Positions 45,371 to 55,047 of a stretch of 64,000 bases of DNA are shown here, in pieces; the first letter of the stretch is position 1; every line of letters begins with the position of its first letter. The position numbers and the translations under genes are program-made. This stretch comes from Sphingopyxis granuli NBRC 100800 (GTDB lineage Bacteria > Pseudomonadota > Alphaproteobacteria > Sphingomonadales > Sphingomonadaceae). Below the pieces are notes generated by a model that worked only from the letters and a program-made list of their open reading frames with translations, was not told where the DNA came from and searched no databases. The stretch lies in NCBI RefSeq assembly GCF_001591045.1, contig NZ_BCUA01000003.1, forward strand, positions 1 through 64,000. The letters are read 5' to 3'.

Positions 45371-45386
45371 TCTCTGCAGATCACCA
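45365..45386. terminator. Perfect hairpin between convergent genes
   Basis: TGGTGATCT (45365-45373) and AGATCACCA (45378-45386) pair perfectly around CTGC. The hairpin contains the stop codons of both the small membrane protein gene and traG. The right side continues CTCTTTC on the plus strand. It may serve as a bidirectional terminator. Confidence 0.55.
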
Positions 45387-48083
45387 CTCTTTCACTTCAT
45401 CCGCTGCCTCTGCACTGGCGCCTTGGGCTCCCTTTGTAACGGCGTCGAGGCGTCCGGTGGGTCCGCTGATCCTTTGGCGACCGACCGCCTGAGCCCTTTG
45501 CACCTCTTCATGGAGATCGCCGGCTCCCACGCGGGGCACTGAACCGGAACCCCCGCCGCCGGTCTGTGCCCGGCTGCGGACTGAGCCCGCGCTTGAAATG
45601 ACCGGTCGGGATACGGGCAGTCCGGTGGCGAGTACGAGGCGATCGTCGATCCCGTCGCGAAGCTGCTCGGCATAACTTTCAACGAACTTTGCCTGCAATG
45701 CCTGGCCTTCCGGACTGAGCTGGAATGTCACGTCGTCGAACCGAGCGTTGCCATAATAATCGCGGTTGCTTTCGATCTCGGCAAGACCCCATTCTCGGTA
45801 GGCTTGGGACAGATTGAGATTGCCTGCAGCGCTGTTTCCCTCGAAGAAAGACGCTTGGCTCTCAAGACGATTGGCAAGCTCCTCGGCTCGGCGAGCCTCG
45901 ATAGTGAAGCTCTGTGCTTCCGTCAGAGAGGCATTCATGCCGCTTGCGGTGCTCGAGATCGACGAGCTTGATGCGGTACTGACCGAGCGAACGAACCCAT
46001 CGCGGGTGCTCGACCAATTGCGGCTGTCAGACATCTGGGACAGGCTCCCAAAGATCCGCGAACGGTCTTCCGAAGCGATGCCGATGTCGCTGTCGGTCCA
46101 CGTGCGTGTCCCACCGCCCTTCGCTCCGATGCTCCCAGAGAGCACGCCATTTGAAATTCCGGCTTTTGCCCCAGCTTCGCCACCGAGGAACCAGGCCGTG
46201 GAGATGTCATCGGCCGCTCTGCGGGACAGCCCGAATTGCTGCTGCAGATTGGTCGATGCCTGATCGACTTCGCTGAATGCAGTCTGGATGCTGTCGGAGT
46301 TCGAGGTGCCGGTCGCGCTCTCGAAGGATGCGCCTCGGCTGAACTGGTCCCTGAGCTCGCGGAACTTCGTGACAGCGCTGGTCGTCGATTCCGTGGCGAC
46401 ATTGGTATAGGTCTCGCTGTTGGCGCGGGCCTGCGACGCCATCGTCGAAAGGCGCGCCGTGAATTCCTGGCCCAGCGTCGGCGTGAAGGGATAGCTGGAG
46501 GTCGGGATCTGGTCGTAGCTGCCATCCGGGAAGCTCGTGGTCATCGAGCCGGTGTCGCTGAATGTCCGCGTCTGCGGCGCGCCATAGGTGAAGCTTGGGG
46601 CAAACGTGCCTTGGGCGAACTGACGCGTGAGGACGCTCGAGTTTTCGAAGCTGGTGTTGCCGAGCGAGACATTGCCGGTGCTCGCCTCTCGGGCCGCTTC
46701 TTCCGCCGCGTTCTGGCTAGGGTTGAGGTAGCTCGTCGCGTGGTGCGAGATTGCCATGGCGCCCTTCGCCACACCCCCTGCCAGAAACGGGACTGAGGCG
46801 ATGAGGTAGCCTGCCAGCAGGCCAATATCGCTGTTCACGTCAGCCATGCCGGTGAAGCTTGCAAGGCTGAGGCCGCTGCTGCCCGTGACCGCGCTCATGT
46901 CGGCGGCGCCCTTGTACATCAGCATCATGTGGAGGATCACGAACAACGGCCCCCAGGCCGCCAGATAGAAGAAGCCCGTCACATAGCCCTTGAGTGCGAC
47001 CGGCCCCGTCTTGGGAAGCAGGAACAGCGGGAAAAGCACCGGGAAGAGGGCGTAGAACAGCACGGTCAGCACGACGTTCAGGAGCGGGACCCACTTCATC
47101 GCGTTGCTCGCGATCGAGCCATAGGTCCGCTCGGTCTGGATGTCGGCGCGGGTCTGGGCGTAGACGTCAACATTGCCCGTACCGCTGCTGCCGGACATCG
47201 AGTGCATCGCCTGGCTCATCGCATTGATCGTCAGCGTCTGCTTGAAGATCTCGGTTGCATTGGCCGAGACCCCGGTCAGGTACTGATAGGCCACCGGCAG
47301 ATCGGCAAAGAGCTTGGCCTTGGCGAGCGCGGCTGTCTGGTTGGGGTAGAGCTGACGGCCGAACACCGAACCCATTGCATCGACCAGCCCGGCCCACTGC
47401 GCATTGAGCGTGTCGTAGGCCTCGCGGCAGGTCACGATGTTCGAGCTCACCTGGCCCGTGGTCGCATCGCGGGTCAGGAACCGTTGGGCGCGTGCCTGGC
47501 TGCCCGGCGCGATCGTCGCCCAGATGTCACCTGTCTCCGCCAGCTCCTTCATCGAGTAGCGGCCGAGAAGGACGTCGTAGAACACGCACTGCCGGAAATG
47601 CTCATCGAGATTGGCGGCGAACTCGGGATCGGAAATCCGCAAGGACCGGGTCGCATCGTAGAGCCGCGCGCCGTAGATCATGCCGTTCTTTGAATAGTTG
47701 AGATCGCCTGGCAGGCCGAACACCACCTCGGCCGAGCCCGTCAGATAATCGCCGACCTGGCTGGTAAAGCTCGCCATGAGAGCCAGGCCCAGTGGCACGT
47801 TGCTGACATTGGCCGGCGCAAGGCTCGGGTTGAGCCGGTCGGTCACATGGACATCGAGCCGCGGCACCATCAGGCAGGAGTAAATGAGCGTGGCGCCCAG
47901 GAACCAGTTGATCCAGGCGCGCCAGTCCTGATTGAACGCCAGGGTCAGGGCGGACAGGCCAAGGCCCATCACCATGACCACCTGGAGCAGGCTTTTGTAG
48001 CCGCCGTTGCCGGTCCAGGCAGCGACTGCCTGGAAGACGTTGACCAGATAGTCGCCGCCGCCGACCGTGAAAATCTCCACCAT
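45381..48083 (-). CDS. traG: TraG, mating-pair stabilisation protein of an F-type system
   Basis: This 900-residue inner-membrane protein has several hydrophobic segments in the N-terminal 450 residues (for example GYKSLLQVVMVMGLGLSALTL and a FPVLFPLFLLPKTGPVALKGYV cluster). A long polar, Ser/Thr- and Gln-rich periplasmic C-terminus follows. The layout and the terminal place in the operon after traH are those of F TraG, which acts in pilus assembly through its N-terminal part and in mating-pair stabilisation and entry exclusion through its C-terminal part. Start at 48083, 33 bases after traH. Confidence 0.88.
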   Translation of the reverse strand: MVEIFTVGGGDYLVNVFQAVAAWTGNGGYKSLLQVVMVMGLGLSALTLAFNQDWRAWINWFLGATLIYSCLMVPRLDVHVTDRLNPSLAPANVSNVPLGLALMASFTSQVGDYLTGSAEVVFGLPGDLNYSKNGMIYGARLYDATRSLRISDPEFAANLDEHFRQCVFYDVLLGRYSMKELAETGDIWATIAPGSQARAQRFLTRDATTGQVSSNIVTCREAYDTLNAQWAGLVDAMGSVFGRQLYPNQTAALAKAKLFADLPVAYQYLTGVSANATEIFKQTLTINAMSQAMHSMSGSSGTGNVDVYAQTRADIQTERTYGSIASNAMKWVPLLNVVLTVLFYALFPVLFPLFLLPKTGPVALKGYVTGFFYLAAWGPLFVILHMMLMYKGAADMSAVTGSSGLSLASFTGMADVNSDIGLLAGYLIASVPFLAGGVAKGAMAISHHATSYLNPSQNAAEEAAREASTGNVSLGNTSFENSSVLTRQFAQGTFAPSFTYGAPQTRTFSDTGSMTTSFPDGSYDQIPTSSYPFTPTLGQEFTARLSTMASQARANSETYTNVATESTTSAVTKFRELRDQFSRGASFESATGTSNSDSIQTAFSEVDQASTNLQQQFGLSRRAADDISTAWFLGGEAGAKAGISNGVLSGSIGAKGGGTRTWTDSDIGIASEDRSRIFGSLSQMSDSRNWSSTRDGFVRSVSTASSSSISSTASGMNASLTEAQSFTIEARRAEELANRLESQASFFEGNSAAGNLNLSQAYREWGLAEIESNRDYYGNARFDDVTFQLSPEGQALQAKFVESYAEQLRDGIDDRLVLATGLPVSRPVISSAGSVRSRAQTGGGGSGSVPRVGAGDLHEEVQRAQAVGRQRISGPTGRLDAVTKGAQGASAEAADEVKEW

Positions 48084-48116
48084 GTCTATTGTTCCGCCTG
48101 GATGTGGTTGGCCCGG

Positions 48117-49553
48117 TCAGTGGGTGAGGGCGCGGCTCTGGACGCCGCGCGACCAGTCGAGCGATGCGGCCATGCCGGGAGACATCGAGGCGGCCAGCAC
48201 GTTCTCGATGAACGCCGTCTTCTCGATGATCTGCAGCACCGCATTGACCTTTAGATGCGTGTTGGCCTGCCGGTCAGCCAGCGCCTGACGCACGACATTG
48301 ACCTGGCTCTGCCACATCGCGATCTTCGCTTCGTCGGCCCCAATGAAGCTCGACATCGAGCGGCCAGCCTCGCTGACAATGCGGTCGAGCACGGCAAACA
48401 GCAGGTCAACACTGGCGATCTCGGCCAGGGTCTCGCGGTCGTCGGTCGGCATGCCGCGGCCATAGGCCGCCTGGACGGTCAGGATCTTGTACAGCGGGAT
48501 CGATGCGACCTGCAGGAGCTCCTTCTGCTCTTCGGTGATCGCCGCATCATCGCGGATCGCCTGAACCATCCCGCCAATGAGTGCCGCGACGCGCGGCCGC
48601 AGCGCTTTCGATGCGGGCAGGCTCAGCGACTTGAAACCCGGGTTGAGGCACTTTTCCGTCTCGTCGCAGTCGAAAATGAGGACATTGCCGTTCGTGGTGC
48701 CATCGAGCAACGAGGTCACAAGCGTCGACGAGGCTTCGCCAACGATCGGCACGAACTTGCCCGGTTCATCGTCCTTGGGCGGCACGTAGATGATCGTGCC
48801 CAACAGCGTCATGGCATATTCGGCGAGCTCTTCGTCGAAGCGGCCTCCGGGCGAGAAGAACGCCGACTTCTTGAGGATCGTCCAGGTGTAGTTTCGCGGC
48901 ACACCGGGATTGACGTCGTCATACTTGCCCGAGCCTTGCGCAGTCGTGCTCGAACGCTGCCCCCTGGTGCCGCAGCCGTGCTTGGCCGCGGCATAGTCGG
49001 TGAAAATGCCCTCGGAGTTGCCGATAGCTTCGCAGACCGCCTTGTCGGCAAGGTCGCCTTTCGGCCAGATTCCGCCCACCAATCCTTGTGCCATCTCGCA
49101 GGAATTGATGTTGAGGTTGTTCATGAGCTGAGCCTTCTGGCTGAACTCCTGCATGATCTTCGAACATTCTGGGCAGACCGTGTCGATCGCCAGGCTGAAG
49201 GCGAAGCCGACGGCATTGTTGGCGACCGCCTTCAGCATCGCCACGATCTCGCTCGCGTTTATGAAGCTGAAGGATCCCGCGAAAATGTCGATACCGCCGC
49301 ACCCTGCGCGGGCGCGCGGCAGCTGCAGGTTGGCAATGTTGGTCGTCTTCTGGGGAAAGCGCGTCCAGACATTGCCGAGGCTGTAATAGCCAGCTGACTG
49401 CCCCTGGAACGCGGTCGGCCCGTTGACGTTGGCTGCGCCGCCGACGTCGTTCAGAAACGAGTCCATCGAACTGCCGACGTCAGCCGATGCACTGGTGAGA
49501 GGAAGGGTAGCTGCAAGGATCGCAGCGACGACTCTTTTCATCCTAGTAGTCAC
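48117..49553 (-). CDS. traH: TraH, pilus assembly protein
   Basis: This 478-residue protein has a signal peptide (MKRVVAAILAATLPLTSASA) and the TraH body: GQSAGYYSLGNVWTRFPQ near the start, then CGGIDIFAGSFSFIN and Cys-containing segments (DTVCPECSKIMQ, INSCEMAQ). TraH works in the periplasm with TraF and TraW in assembly of the F-type channel and pilus. It overlaps the traF stop by 11 bases, so the two are translated together. Cysteines suggest dependence on the disulfide proteins encoded in the same operon. Confidence 0.92.
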   Translation of the reverse strand: MTTRMKRVVAAILAATLPLTSASADVGSSMDSFLNDVGGAANVNGPTAFQGQSAGYYSLGNVWTRFPQKTTNIANLQLPRARAGCGGIDIFAGSFSFINASEIVAMLKAVANNAVGFAFSLAIDTVCPECSKIMQEFSQKAQLMNNLNINSCEMAQGLVGGIWPKGDLADKAVCEAIGNSEGIFTDYAAAKHGCGTRGQRSSTTAQGSGKYDDVNPGVPRNYTWTILKKSAFFSPGGRFDEELAEYAMTLLGTIIYVPPKDDEPGKFVPIVGEASSTLVTSLLDGTTNGNVLIFDCDETEKCLNPGFKSLSLPASKALRPRVAALIGGMVQAIRDDAAITEEQKELLQVASIPLYKILTVQAAYGRGMPTDDRETLAEIASVDLLFAVLDRIVSEAGRSMSSFIGADEAKIAMWQSQVNVVRQALADRQANTHLKVNAVLQIIEKTAFIENVLAASMSPGMAASLDWSRGVQSRALTH

Positions 49554-50388
49554 GTCCAGCTTCCTTCGATGTGAGGAGGTAAATCCGGTCCTGAAGCTCG
49601 TCGGCGCTCATCACGCCGTAGCCGATCGGAATAGGGCGGCCGGTCAGGGCGTCCCAGAGCACGACAGCTGGCGTAATCTTGGGCTCCAGGCCCATGCGGG
49701 TGCGCTGGTTGGTCTCGACCGTGTAATTCGGGAAATGCCGCGATGGGCCGCCGTCGGTCGAAATCGCTCGGACAGCGATATGCCAGGTCGAGGCAACACT
49801 CTGTACGATCGGCGACATGACCTCGCAGGCGCCGCAGCTCTGGGCGAAGAAGTAGAAGAGCCCGTAGCGATCGGAGAGCTGCGCCATTGCCGCGTTCCGT
49901 TCCGCGCTGCGCGAATCCTGCCACTGGCGCTTGCCGAGCGTCGAAACCGGGCGCTGCAGCGTGTAGTCGAGCTCGGGATCCTGCCAGATCGCCCGTTGCC
50001 AGACGTCGCTGAAGAGTGAAGCCCGGTCGAGCTGGGCGCGCTGGAACCGAATGTAGGCCGTCACATTAGCAGGCGTGGGCTCGAGGATCGCCTTGGCCTT
50101 GAGCTCCCGCAAGGTCGCCGTGATTGCGTCAAGCTGGCTCGTGGCGCTCGCAGCCGGCGCGGGTGCCTGCTGTTCCGGCGGCTTGGGCCGGTTGCAGTAG
50201 AACCAGTACCCAAGCCGGCGCTCCTCGCAGTAGAAGCTGTCCTGCCGCTCGCTCGTCTCGGCGCGTGGTGGCGCATCGGTCTGGGTGGTGGCCGTCTGCG
50301 CGTTTGCGGACGGAAGGACGCAAACGGCATTGGCAATCGCGCAGGCGGCAAGCAGCCGCCACGCGGCCTTATTGGCGTGCGCGGGCAT
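49543..50388 (-). CDS. traF: TraF, periplasmic thioredoxin-fold protein
   Basis: This 281-residue protein has a signal peptide (residues 1-30, ending SANA) and a C-terminal thioredoxin-like domain. Cys185-Gly-Ala-Cys188 is in FFAQSCGACEV, so the active CxxC is kept, unlike in F TraF. A FYCEERRLGYWFYC segment near residue 53 adds two more cysteines. It belongs to the periplasmic assembly set of F-type systems. Start 50388 was chosen because it begins the signal peptide; it overlaps the traN end by 20 bases. Confidence 0.9.
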   Translation of the reverse strand: MPAHANKAAWRLLAACAIANAVCVLPSANAQTATTQTDAPPRAETSERQDSFYCEERRLGYWFYCNRPKPPEQQAPAPAASATSQLDAITATLRELKAKAILEPTPANVTAYIRFQRAQLDRASLFSDVWQRAIWQDPELDYTLQRPVSTLGKRQWQDSRSAERNAAMAQLSDRYGLFYFFAQSCGACEVMSPIVQSVASTWHIAVRAISTDGGPSRHFPNYTVETNQRTRMGLEPKITPAVVLWDALTGRPIPIGYGVMSADELQDRIYLLTSKEAGRDY

Positions 50389-52096
50389 AATAGTCCTCGA
50401 TCTTCTGTTGGATTTCTTGGGTGGCCTGCAGTTCATCAGGCAGGCGGGCGGCGTCGGTGAACTCGGCATAGACTTCGCTGAAGTCCATTCGGCTCAGATC
50501 AAGCCGGGCGAACTCGTCGATTGTGAACCCGGAGCATTGCTCCGTCTTCGGCTTGCCCCAGGGCTTGTTCAGCTGCTGGCGGCCTTGTTCCTGCAGGATC
50601 CGCGAGAGCTTGGATTCAAAGCAGCAGTAGACCTTCCGCTTGGTCAGGCACACGCCAAGGAAGGAGGACGAGCAATAAGTGCCGACGTAGGCGCACAGAC
50701 CCTGTGCGTCCTTTTGATGCAGCAGCATCTCCTCGCGGCTGCAGCCCAGTGCCACGAGCAGCTGGATGCCCGGAATCAGCGGGAAGCCTTTGCCCTTGCA
50801 GCAGTTGAGAATGCCGAAAACCTTCGAGGAGCAGCTTTCGCGGGTCCCCTTGAACAGGGTTAGATTGTCAGGATCGAATTCGCGGCGGGCCTGATTCATC
50901 GCGTTCAACGCGACAACCGCGTCCTTGAACTCGTCATTGGCTTCGCGCTGGATGGTCTCGCACGAGCCATCGATGCAGTAGACATCGCCATCGCAGATGA
51001 ACTGATTGCTGTTCGCGGGCTGGTCCGGAACCGGGCAATCATAAACCCGCTCCCAGGTGCGGCAGGGCTCGCCAGCAAGACAGTCTTCGCGCACGAGCTT
51101 GCAGCCCGGGGTGTCTTCAAGTGTCTGGCAGTCCTGAGCCTCGGTAAACTGTGCGCAGCTGTAACTACGGCTCCATGCCCAGCAAGGCTGCGTCACGGCG
51201 ATGCCATCGACAATGCGGGTCACCGGATCGCTGTCGGTGCACGTCTCAGTGTCCTGCTGACATGAGCTGTCGGCTGCGAGGCCAGCGCACTGGCTTTCGT
51301 CGCGTGTCGTCGTGACGACGTTCTCGCCCGTCACCGTATAGGGCGTGGCGCCCTCGACCGGCGCGGTGCAACTGACGAGGTCAACCCTCAGATCGCCGGA
51401 GTTGCAGCCCCAGTAGATCCCGAAATAGGGATCGCACAGGTTGATCGGATAGGACTGCGTGACCGTGCATTGCGGCGCGGGGTAGCGGTTGCAGTTGTAG
51501 ACCGAAGCCGGGTCAACCCCGCTGCCGCCAACGCAATAGTAGCCGTAGACCTGACGTTGCTCGACCCGCGCGGTCAATGTCACGGGGCAGGTCCGGGTTT
51601 CTTGGCTGGCGGTGTAGCCGACATTACAGGTTGCCATGTAGCGCGCTGCGGTTCCGCTGGCCGGCGGCAAGGGCACGCAGCGTCCTTGCGTGCCGCCGAT
51701 GGCCATCCCGCTTGTATAGGCGAGCGGATCATCGCTGATTACATTGCTGCGCGCGATCGTCGCATCGAGATCCTGAGGGGCAAACTGGGCCCGCCGGTCC
51801 ATCGAGTCCCGCATGGCTTTGTAGCCGGTACTGGTGGTGGCCTGGCTAGCCGCTTCGCGGCTCATCCGGTCCGGATCGTCGAAATAGCCCGACTGACTTG
51901 GTGTGCCGCCGAAATTGGGGATGCGACTGGCATCCGGGTTTGTGGTTGCCGCACTTTGCGCGGATGCCGCCTTGTCTCGCCCGAATGCCTTGCCGTCCGC
52001 CTTGGCAGCATCGGTTGTTGTCTGGGCGTGAAGCGGTCCGGCGAGGGTGAGCAGGAGCGCGAACACGCCTGCGCGACAGAGGATTGGTCGTTTCAT
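50369..52096 (-). CDS. traN: TraN, cysteine-rich outer-membrane adhesin
   Basis: This 575-residue protein has a signal peptide (residues 1-24, ending LHAQ) and more than 30 cysteines spread through the middle and C-terminal regions (for example CDGDVYCIDGSCETI and SKVFGILNCCKGKGF), the hallmark of TraN. In F, TraN contacts recipient outer-membrane receptors and stabilises mating pairs. The region around residues 150-300 differs most between TraN types and probably sets recipient range. Its ATG overlaps the trbC stop by four bases (ATGA). Confidence 0.92.
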   Translation of the reverse strand: MKRPILCRAGVFALLLTLAGPLHAQTTTDAAKADGKAFGRDKAASAQSAATTNPDASRIPNFGGTPSQSGYFDDPDRMSREAASQATTSTGYKAMRDSMDRRAQFAPQDLDATIARSNVISDDPLAYTSGMAIGGTQGRCVPLPPASGTAARYMATCNVGYTASQETRTCPVTLTARVEQRQVYGYYCVGGSGVDPASVYNCNRYPAPQCTVTQSYPINLCDPYFGIYWGCNSGDLRVDLVSCTAPVEGATPYTVTGENVVTTTRDESQCAGLAADSSCQQDTETCTDSDPVTRIVDGIAVTQPCWAWSRSYSCAQFTEAQDCQTLEDTPGCKLVREDCLAGEPCRTWERVYDCPVPDQPANSNQFICDGDVYCIDGSCETIQREANDEFKDAVVALNAMNQARREFDPDNLTLFKGTRESCSSKVFGILNCCKGKGFPLIPGIQLLVALGCSREEMLLHQKDAQGLCAYVGTYCSSSFLGVCLTKRKVYCCFESKLSRILQEQGRQQLNKPWGKPKTEQCSGFTIDEFARLDLSRMDFSEVYAEFTDAARLPDELQATQEIQQKIEDYYARARQ

Positions 52097-52857
52097 GGAT
52101 CCTGCCTTTCAAGACGGGCGAGGTGCTGGGCCGCGAGCAAAGCGCCGGGGCCGCCGCCGTGCGCGAAGGTCTCAAGGGCGTAGGCTGCGCTGACATTGCC
52201 GCTCATCCGGTCGTGGGGCGGGACCTGCGTCCGACAATCGAACCCGTCGCACAGATCGAAGTCGCTGCTGGTGACGACGTAGGTGGGCACGGTCTCGATC
52301 CCGAAAGCACGGAAAAGCCGCGGGTCGATACCGACGCCGTCCAGCTGCTCGCCGGGCTTTGCGACTTTTGCCAATGCGTCCGTCAGAGCCTTGGCGCTGT
52401 TGCCAGGCAGACCGCGCAGGGCGACGATGCCGCCGGCCTTGGCCACGTCGTCGATCATTGCCCGTAACGCCGCCGGCGGCATCGAGAGCGAAGCAAAGGC
52501 TATAAACCTTGGCGCATCGCCCATGCCTTCGCTGGTCATGGTGCCGGCATCGGCCACCATCCGGTCAAAGTCGAAGGTGCTGGCCGGATCGTGCTTAGCA
52601 CTTGCGGCGGCCTCACGGGTGAAGCGGCGAGCGTGCGCCTCGGCCTCGCTGGTGCTTGTCATGGCCTCCCGCGCCAGCGCCTCGGCCCTTGCGCGAGCAT
52701 TGGCAGAGAGCGCGTCGGCATCACTGGCGCCAGCGCTGGCGCGTGCCCGGATGGCCGCCACATCAAGGTCCGGTTCGGCCGTCTGCGCCGACGCGCCAGC
52801 GAAAGCGGCAAGGCTCGAAAGCGAGGCGATCACAATGAGATGAGGAATGGTTTTCAT
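52093..52857 (-). CDS. trbC: TrbC, F-type periplasmic assembly protein
   Basis: This is a 254-residue protein. A signal peptide (about residues 1-25, ending ASAQ) is followed by an Ala/Arg-rich coiled-coil region. The F-type TrbC domain then reads RFIAFASLSMPPAALRAMIDDVAKAGGIVALRG and continues with GIDPRLFRAFGIETVPTYVV. The protein is needed for F-pilus assembly. Its place between traU and traN matches F. The start at 52857 overlaps the traU stop by ATGA; a longer upstream frame lies inside traU and is excluded. Confidence 0.9.
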   Translation of the reverse strand: MKTIPHLIVIASLSSLAAFAGASAQTAEPDLDVAAIRARASAGASDADALSANARARAEALAREAMTSTSEAEAHARRFTREAAASAKHDPASTFDFDRMVADAGTMTSEGMGDAPRFIAFASLSMPPAALRAMIDDVAKAGGIVALRGLPGNSAKALTDALAKVAKPGEQLDGVGIDPRLFRAFGIETVPTYVVTSSDFDLCDGFDCRTQVPPHDRMSGNVSAAYALETFAHGGGPGALLAAQHLARLERQDP

Positions 52858-53882
52858 AGTGCGCAGCAGTTCCGCTTGCGCCAGACCAGATAGCCCATGT
52901 CCTCGCCAATGGCGGGATAGACCTGGCCTGCCGACATGAAGGTGGTGGAGGCACCAATGGGCGCGCAGGCGTAGCGGCCCTTGGTCTGCGGATTGGGATT
53001 GGTGGCCTGGAAGCGGTATTGCTGCTTGCGCATCACCGGCATCAGGTACTTGCCGCAAAGCCCCTTGCTCCCCATCGTCCCCCAGGCGACGAGCTCGCGG
53101 TGGAGCTTGTAGGAGAAGCGGGCGAGCGCGAGCCGCGAGGCTTGGACATGGCCAATGGTCGCCGAGACATTGCCGTTAAGCGGATACATCGTGCCCTGAC
53201 AGCCCGCGCACCAGAACAGTTCATCGGTCGGCAGCTTGGCCGTTGCCGCCACGCAGTCGGCCGCGCAGGCCGCAAGCGCCAGCGGATTGGCGAACAGGAC
53301 CGCCTCGGGGTTGATGATCGCGGTGAGTTCGCTGTCCTGCCAAAGCGGATCGATTTCGGTGATGTAGAGGATGTCGATCGAGCCGGACTCGAGGCACAGG
53401 AAGTCGGCAACGATCTCCATCCAGTAGATCAGCGGATAGGCATACCAGTGGACATGCCACTGCGAGTTGTACTGGGTATTGCCGCCAACTGCAGATGGCC
53501 CCGCCATCGACTTGAAGCCGATGTCGAACCCAGGATCGAGCTTCATCCCGCCCAGATTGACGAAGCACCAAGGCTTCATGCTGACGTCGGCAAGCCGGAC
53601 CGGCTCCCAGAACCCCATGGCGATACCGGGCCGCAAACCGCAGAGGCAAACGGGGAGAGCTGGGTTGCTGGTGTCGGGCCGACTTGACGGCCAGATTTTC
53701 AAGCCTCCGATCGAAATCGGGAAAAGGCACGACCAGCAGATGTCCGTGATCGGATTGACGAACTTCCCGGTGCAGCGGCCGGGACCGGCCGCAGCCTGGG
53801 CTGGAGCGGCTGAGATGATGTTCATGCTGGCGAGCAGAAGTGCTCCGCAAAGCCATGACAGAAGGCGATGTTTCCTGCTCAT
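52854..53882 (-). CDS. traU: TraU, pilus assembly and DNA transfer protein
   Basis: This 342-residue protein has a signal peptide (MSRKHRLLSWLCGALLLASM...AQA) and the Cys-rich TraU body: GKFVNPITDICWSCLFPISIGG near residue 38, CLCGLRPGIAMGFWEP, and a closing DMGYLVWRKRNCC. Many of its cysteines are expected to be disulfide-bonded. TraU is a conserved periplasmic component of MPF-F systems and is more important for DNA transfer than for pilus formation in F. It overlaps traW and trbC at both ends by four bases. Confidence 0.93.
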   Translation of the reverse strand: MSRKHRLLSWLCGALLLASMNIISAAPAQAAAGPGRCTGKFVNPITDICWSCLFPISIGGLKIWPSSRPDTSNPALPVCLCGLRPGIAMGFWEPVRLADVSMKPWCFVNLGGMKLDPGFDIGFKSMAGPSAVGGNTQYNSQWHVHWYAYPLIYWMEIVADFLCLESGSIDILYITEIDPLWQDSELTAIINPEAVLFANPLALAACAADCVAATAKLPTDELFWCAGCQGTMYPLNGNVSATIGHVQASRLALARFSYKLHRELVAWGTMGSKGLCGKYLMPVMRKQQYRFQATNPNPQTKGRYACAPIGASTTFMSAGQVYPAIGEDMGYLVWRKRNCCAL

Positions 53883-54526
53883 GATGGCGCCCGCTCGTTG
53901 GGAGTGACCGGCTGTTCAGTGATGAGGAGCGCGCGACCCTGCTGCTCGACGGTTGCCGGTACTGCGCGAATGCCGAAGTGCTTCACCAGCGTGCCGCCTT
54001 GGTCGAAGTAGAAGCGCCGCTGGCGGGCTTTCATGAGTTTGAGCGGCGCGCCGGCCACGAGGATGAGTTTGGCCTTTGTGCTGGCATAGCGACGGGTGGC
54101 CCAGGCGAGCTGTGCCGGGTCGTCGCCATCGAGGAAGACGAGCGGAGCCCGCAGCGGCACGGTATCGAGCGGATTGACCCTTGTGCCTGCGGCAATGATG
54201 ACCCGGCCCTTGTCGTCGGCAATGTCGCGCTCGACGGTGATCGTCGGATCGAAACGCCAGCTGCGTGTTGCCGGAGCGAGGGAGAGACCTGCGACAGGCT
54301 CTGGCCGGTTGACCCGGGCGATCGTGCGCCGCTTCAGCTCCTCATTGATGCGGGCGGTCTCGCCGGTCTTCTCGAGCTGCGTAAGCCTGGCATGGATCTG
54401 CTGCAGCAGGTCCGGTTCGATGACTGGCCAGACCGTGCCGTTCTGACCGTAATCGCGAGCCATTGCTTCTGGCGCTATGGCCAGCGCCAGCGCAGTGGCG
54501 CATATGGGGAAGGTAAGGAGCCTCAC
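53879..54526 (-). CDS. traW: TraW, periplasmic assembly protein
   Basis: This 215-residue protein starts at GTG 54526, overlapping the upstream peptidase stop (GTGA), and opens with a signal peptide ending EAMA. The family motif YGQNGTVWPVIEPDLLQQI follows, then a helical region and a C-terminal domain (RFYFDQGGTLVKHFGIRAVPATV). TraW is one of the periplasmic proteins required for F-pilus assembly. The longer frame starting at 54571 would run into the peptidase gene and is not used. Confidence 0.9.
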   Translation of the reverse strand: MRLLTFPICATALALAIAPEAMARDYGQNGTVWPVIEPDLLQQIHARLTQLEKTGETARINEELKRRTIARVNRPEPVAGLSLAPATRSWRFDPTITVERDIADDKGRVIIAAGTRVNPLDTVPLRAPLVFLDGDDPAQLAWATRRYASTKAKLILVAGAPLKLMKARQRRFYFDQGGTLVKHFGIRAVPATVEQQGRALLITEQPVTPNERAPS

Positions 54527-55047
54527 AGGATCGGCCTCCCGACCCCGAGAATGCGTGGGCCGCAAATCCAACCGATTGCGGCGTAGCGGCTGTCGAAACC
54601 GTCCTTGTGTTCGCTTGTGACGAAATAGCAGCTTTTCGGAACGCGGCCCGTCGGGCCGAGCGCGAGGGGTTCACCAAGGCGGCTCGCGAGCTTGGCCTTT
54701 GCGACAGCCTGCCCGTTTACGAAGTAGGTGCGGTTTTGCTCGGTGACGATGTCGCCCGGCACGCCGCTCACCCGCTTACCGAACGGTTTCGGCGCCGCTC
54801 CGAAATGCTTCACCAGCAACGAGGAAGCAGGCGGATCGAATAGGATGATATCCCCGCGGTGCACGGCCGCCCCGCGCGTCACCCAGAGGGCCCAGTAGGG
54901 CAGGCTGGGGCTCACGTTGATCATGAGCGCGTGGCCCTGAGCGAAGGCGGCGAGCGAGGAGAGTGCCAGCGCCCCGGCGCCAAGCCCGCCCCAAAGCACG
55001 AGACGGCGCGCGGACGCAGAGCGGATCAGGCGATCAGCGGGCAGCAT
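54523..55047 (-). CDS. TraF-type S26 signal peptidase (pilin-processing)
   Basis: This 174-residue protein has one N-terminal membrane segment (about residues 16-36) and the S26 active site: Ser48 in NVSPSLP and Lys91 in GKRVSGVPGD. It resembles TraF of RP4, the dedicated peptidase that trims and circularises pilin, more than host LepB. F itself has no such gene in its tra operon; alphaproteobacterial MPF-F operons often do. Likely substrate: the TraA prepilin of this operon. It overlaps the trbI stop by 14 bases. Confidence 0.87.
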   Translation of the reverse strand: MLPADRLIRSASARRLVLWGGLGAGALALSSLAAFAQGHALMINVSPSLPYWALWVTRGAAVHRGDIILFDPPASSLLVKHFGAAPKPFGKRVSGVPGDIVTEQNRTYFVNGQAVAKAKLASRLGEPLALGPTGRVPKSCYFVTSEHKDGFDSRYAAIGWICGPRILGVGRPIL

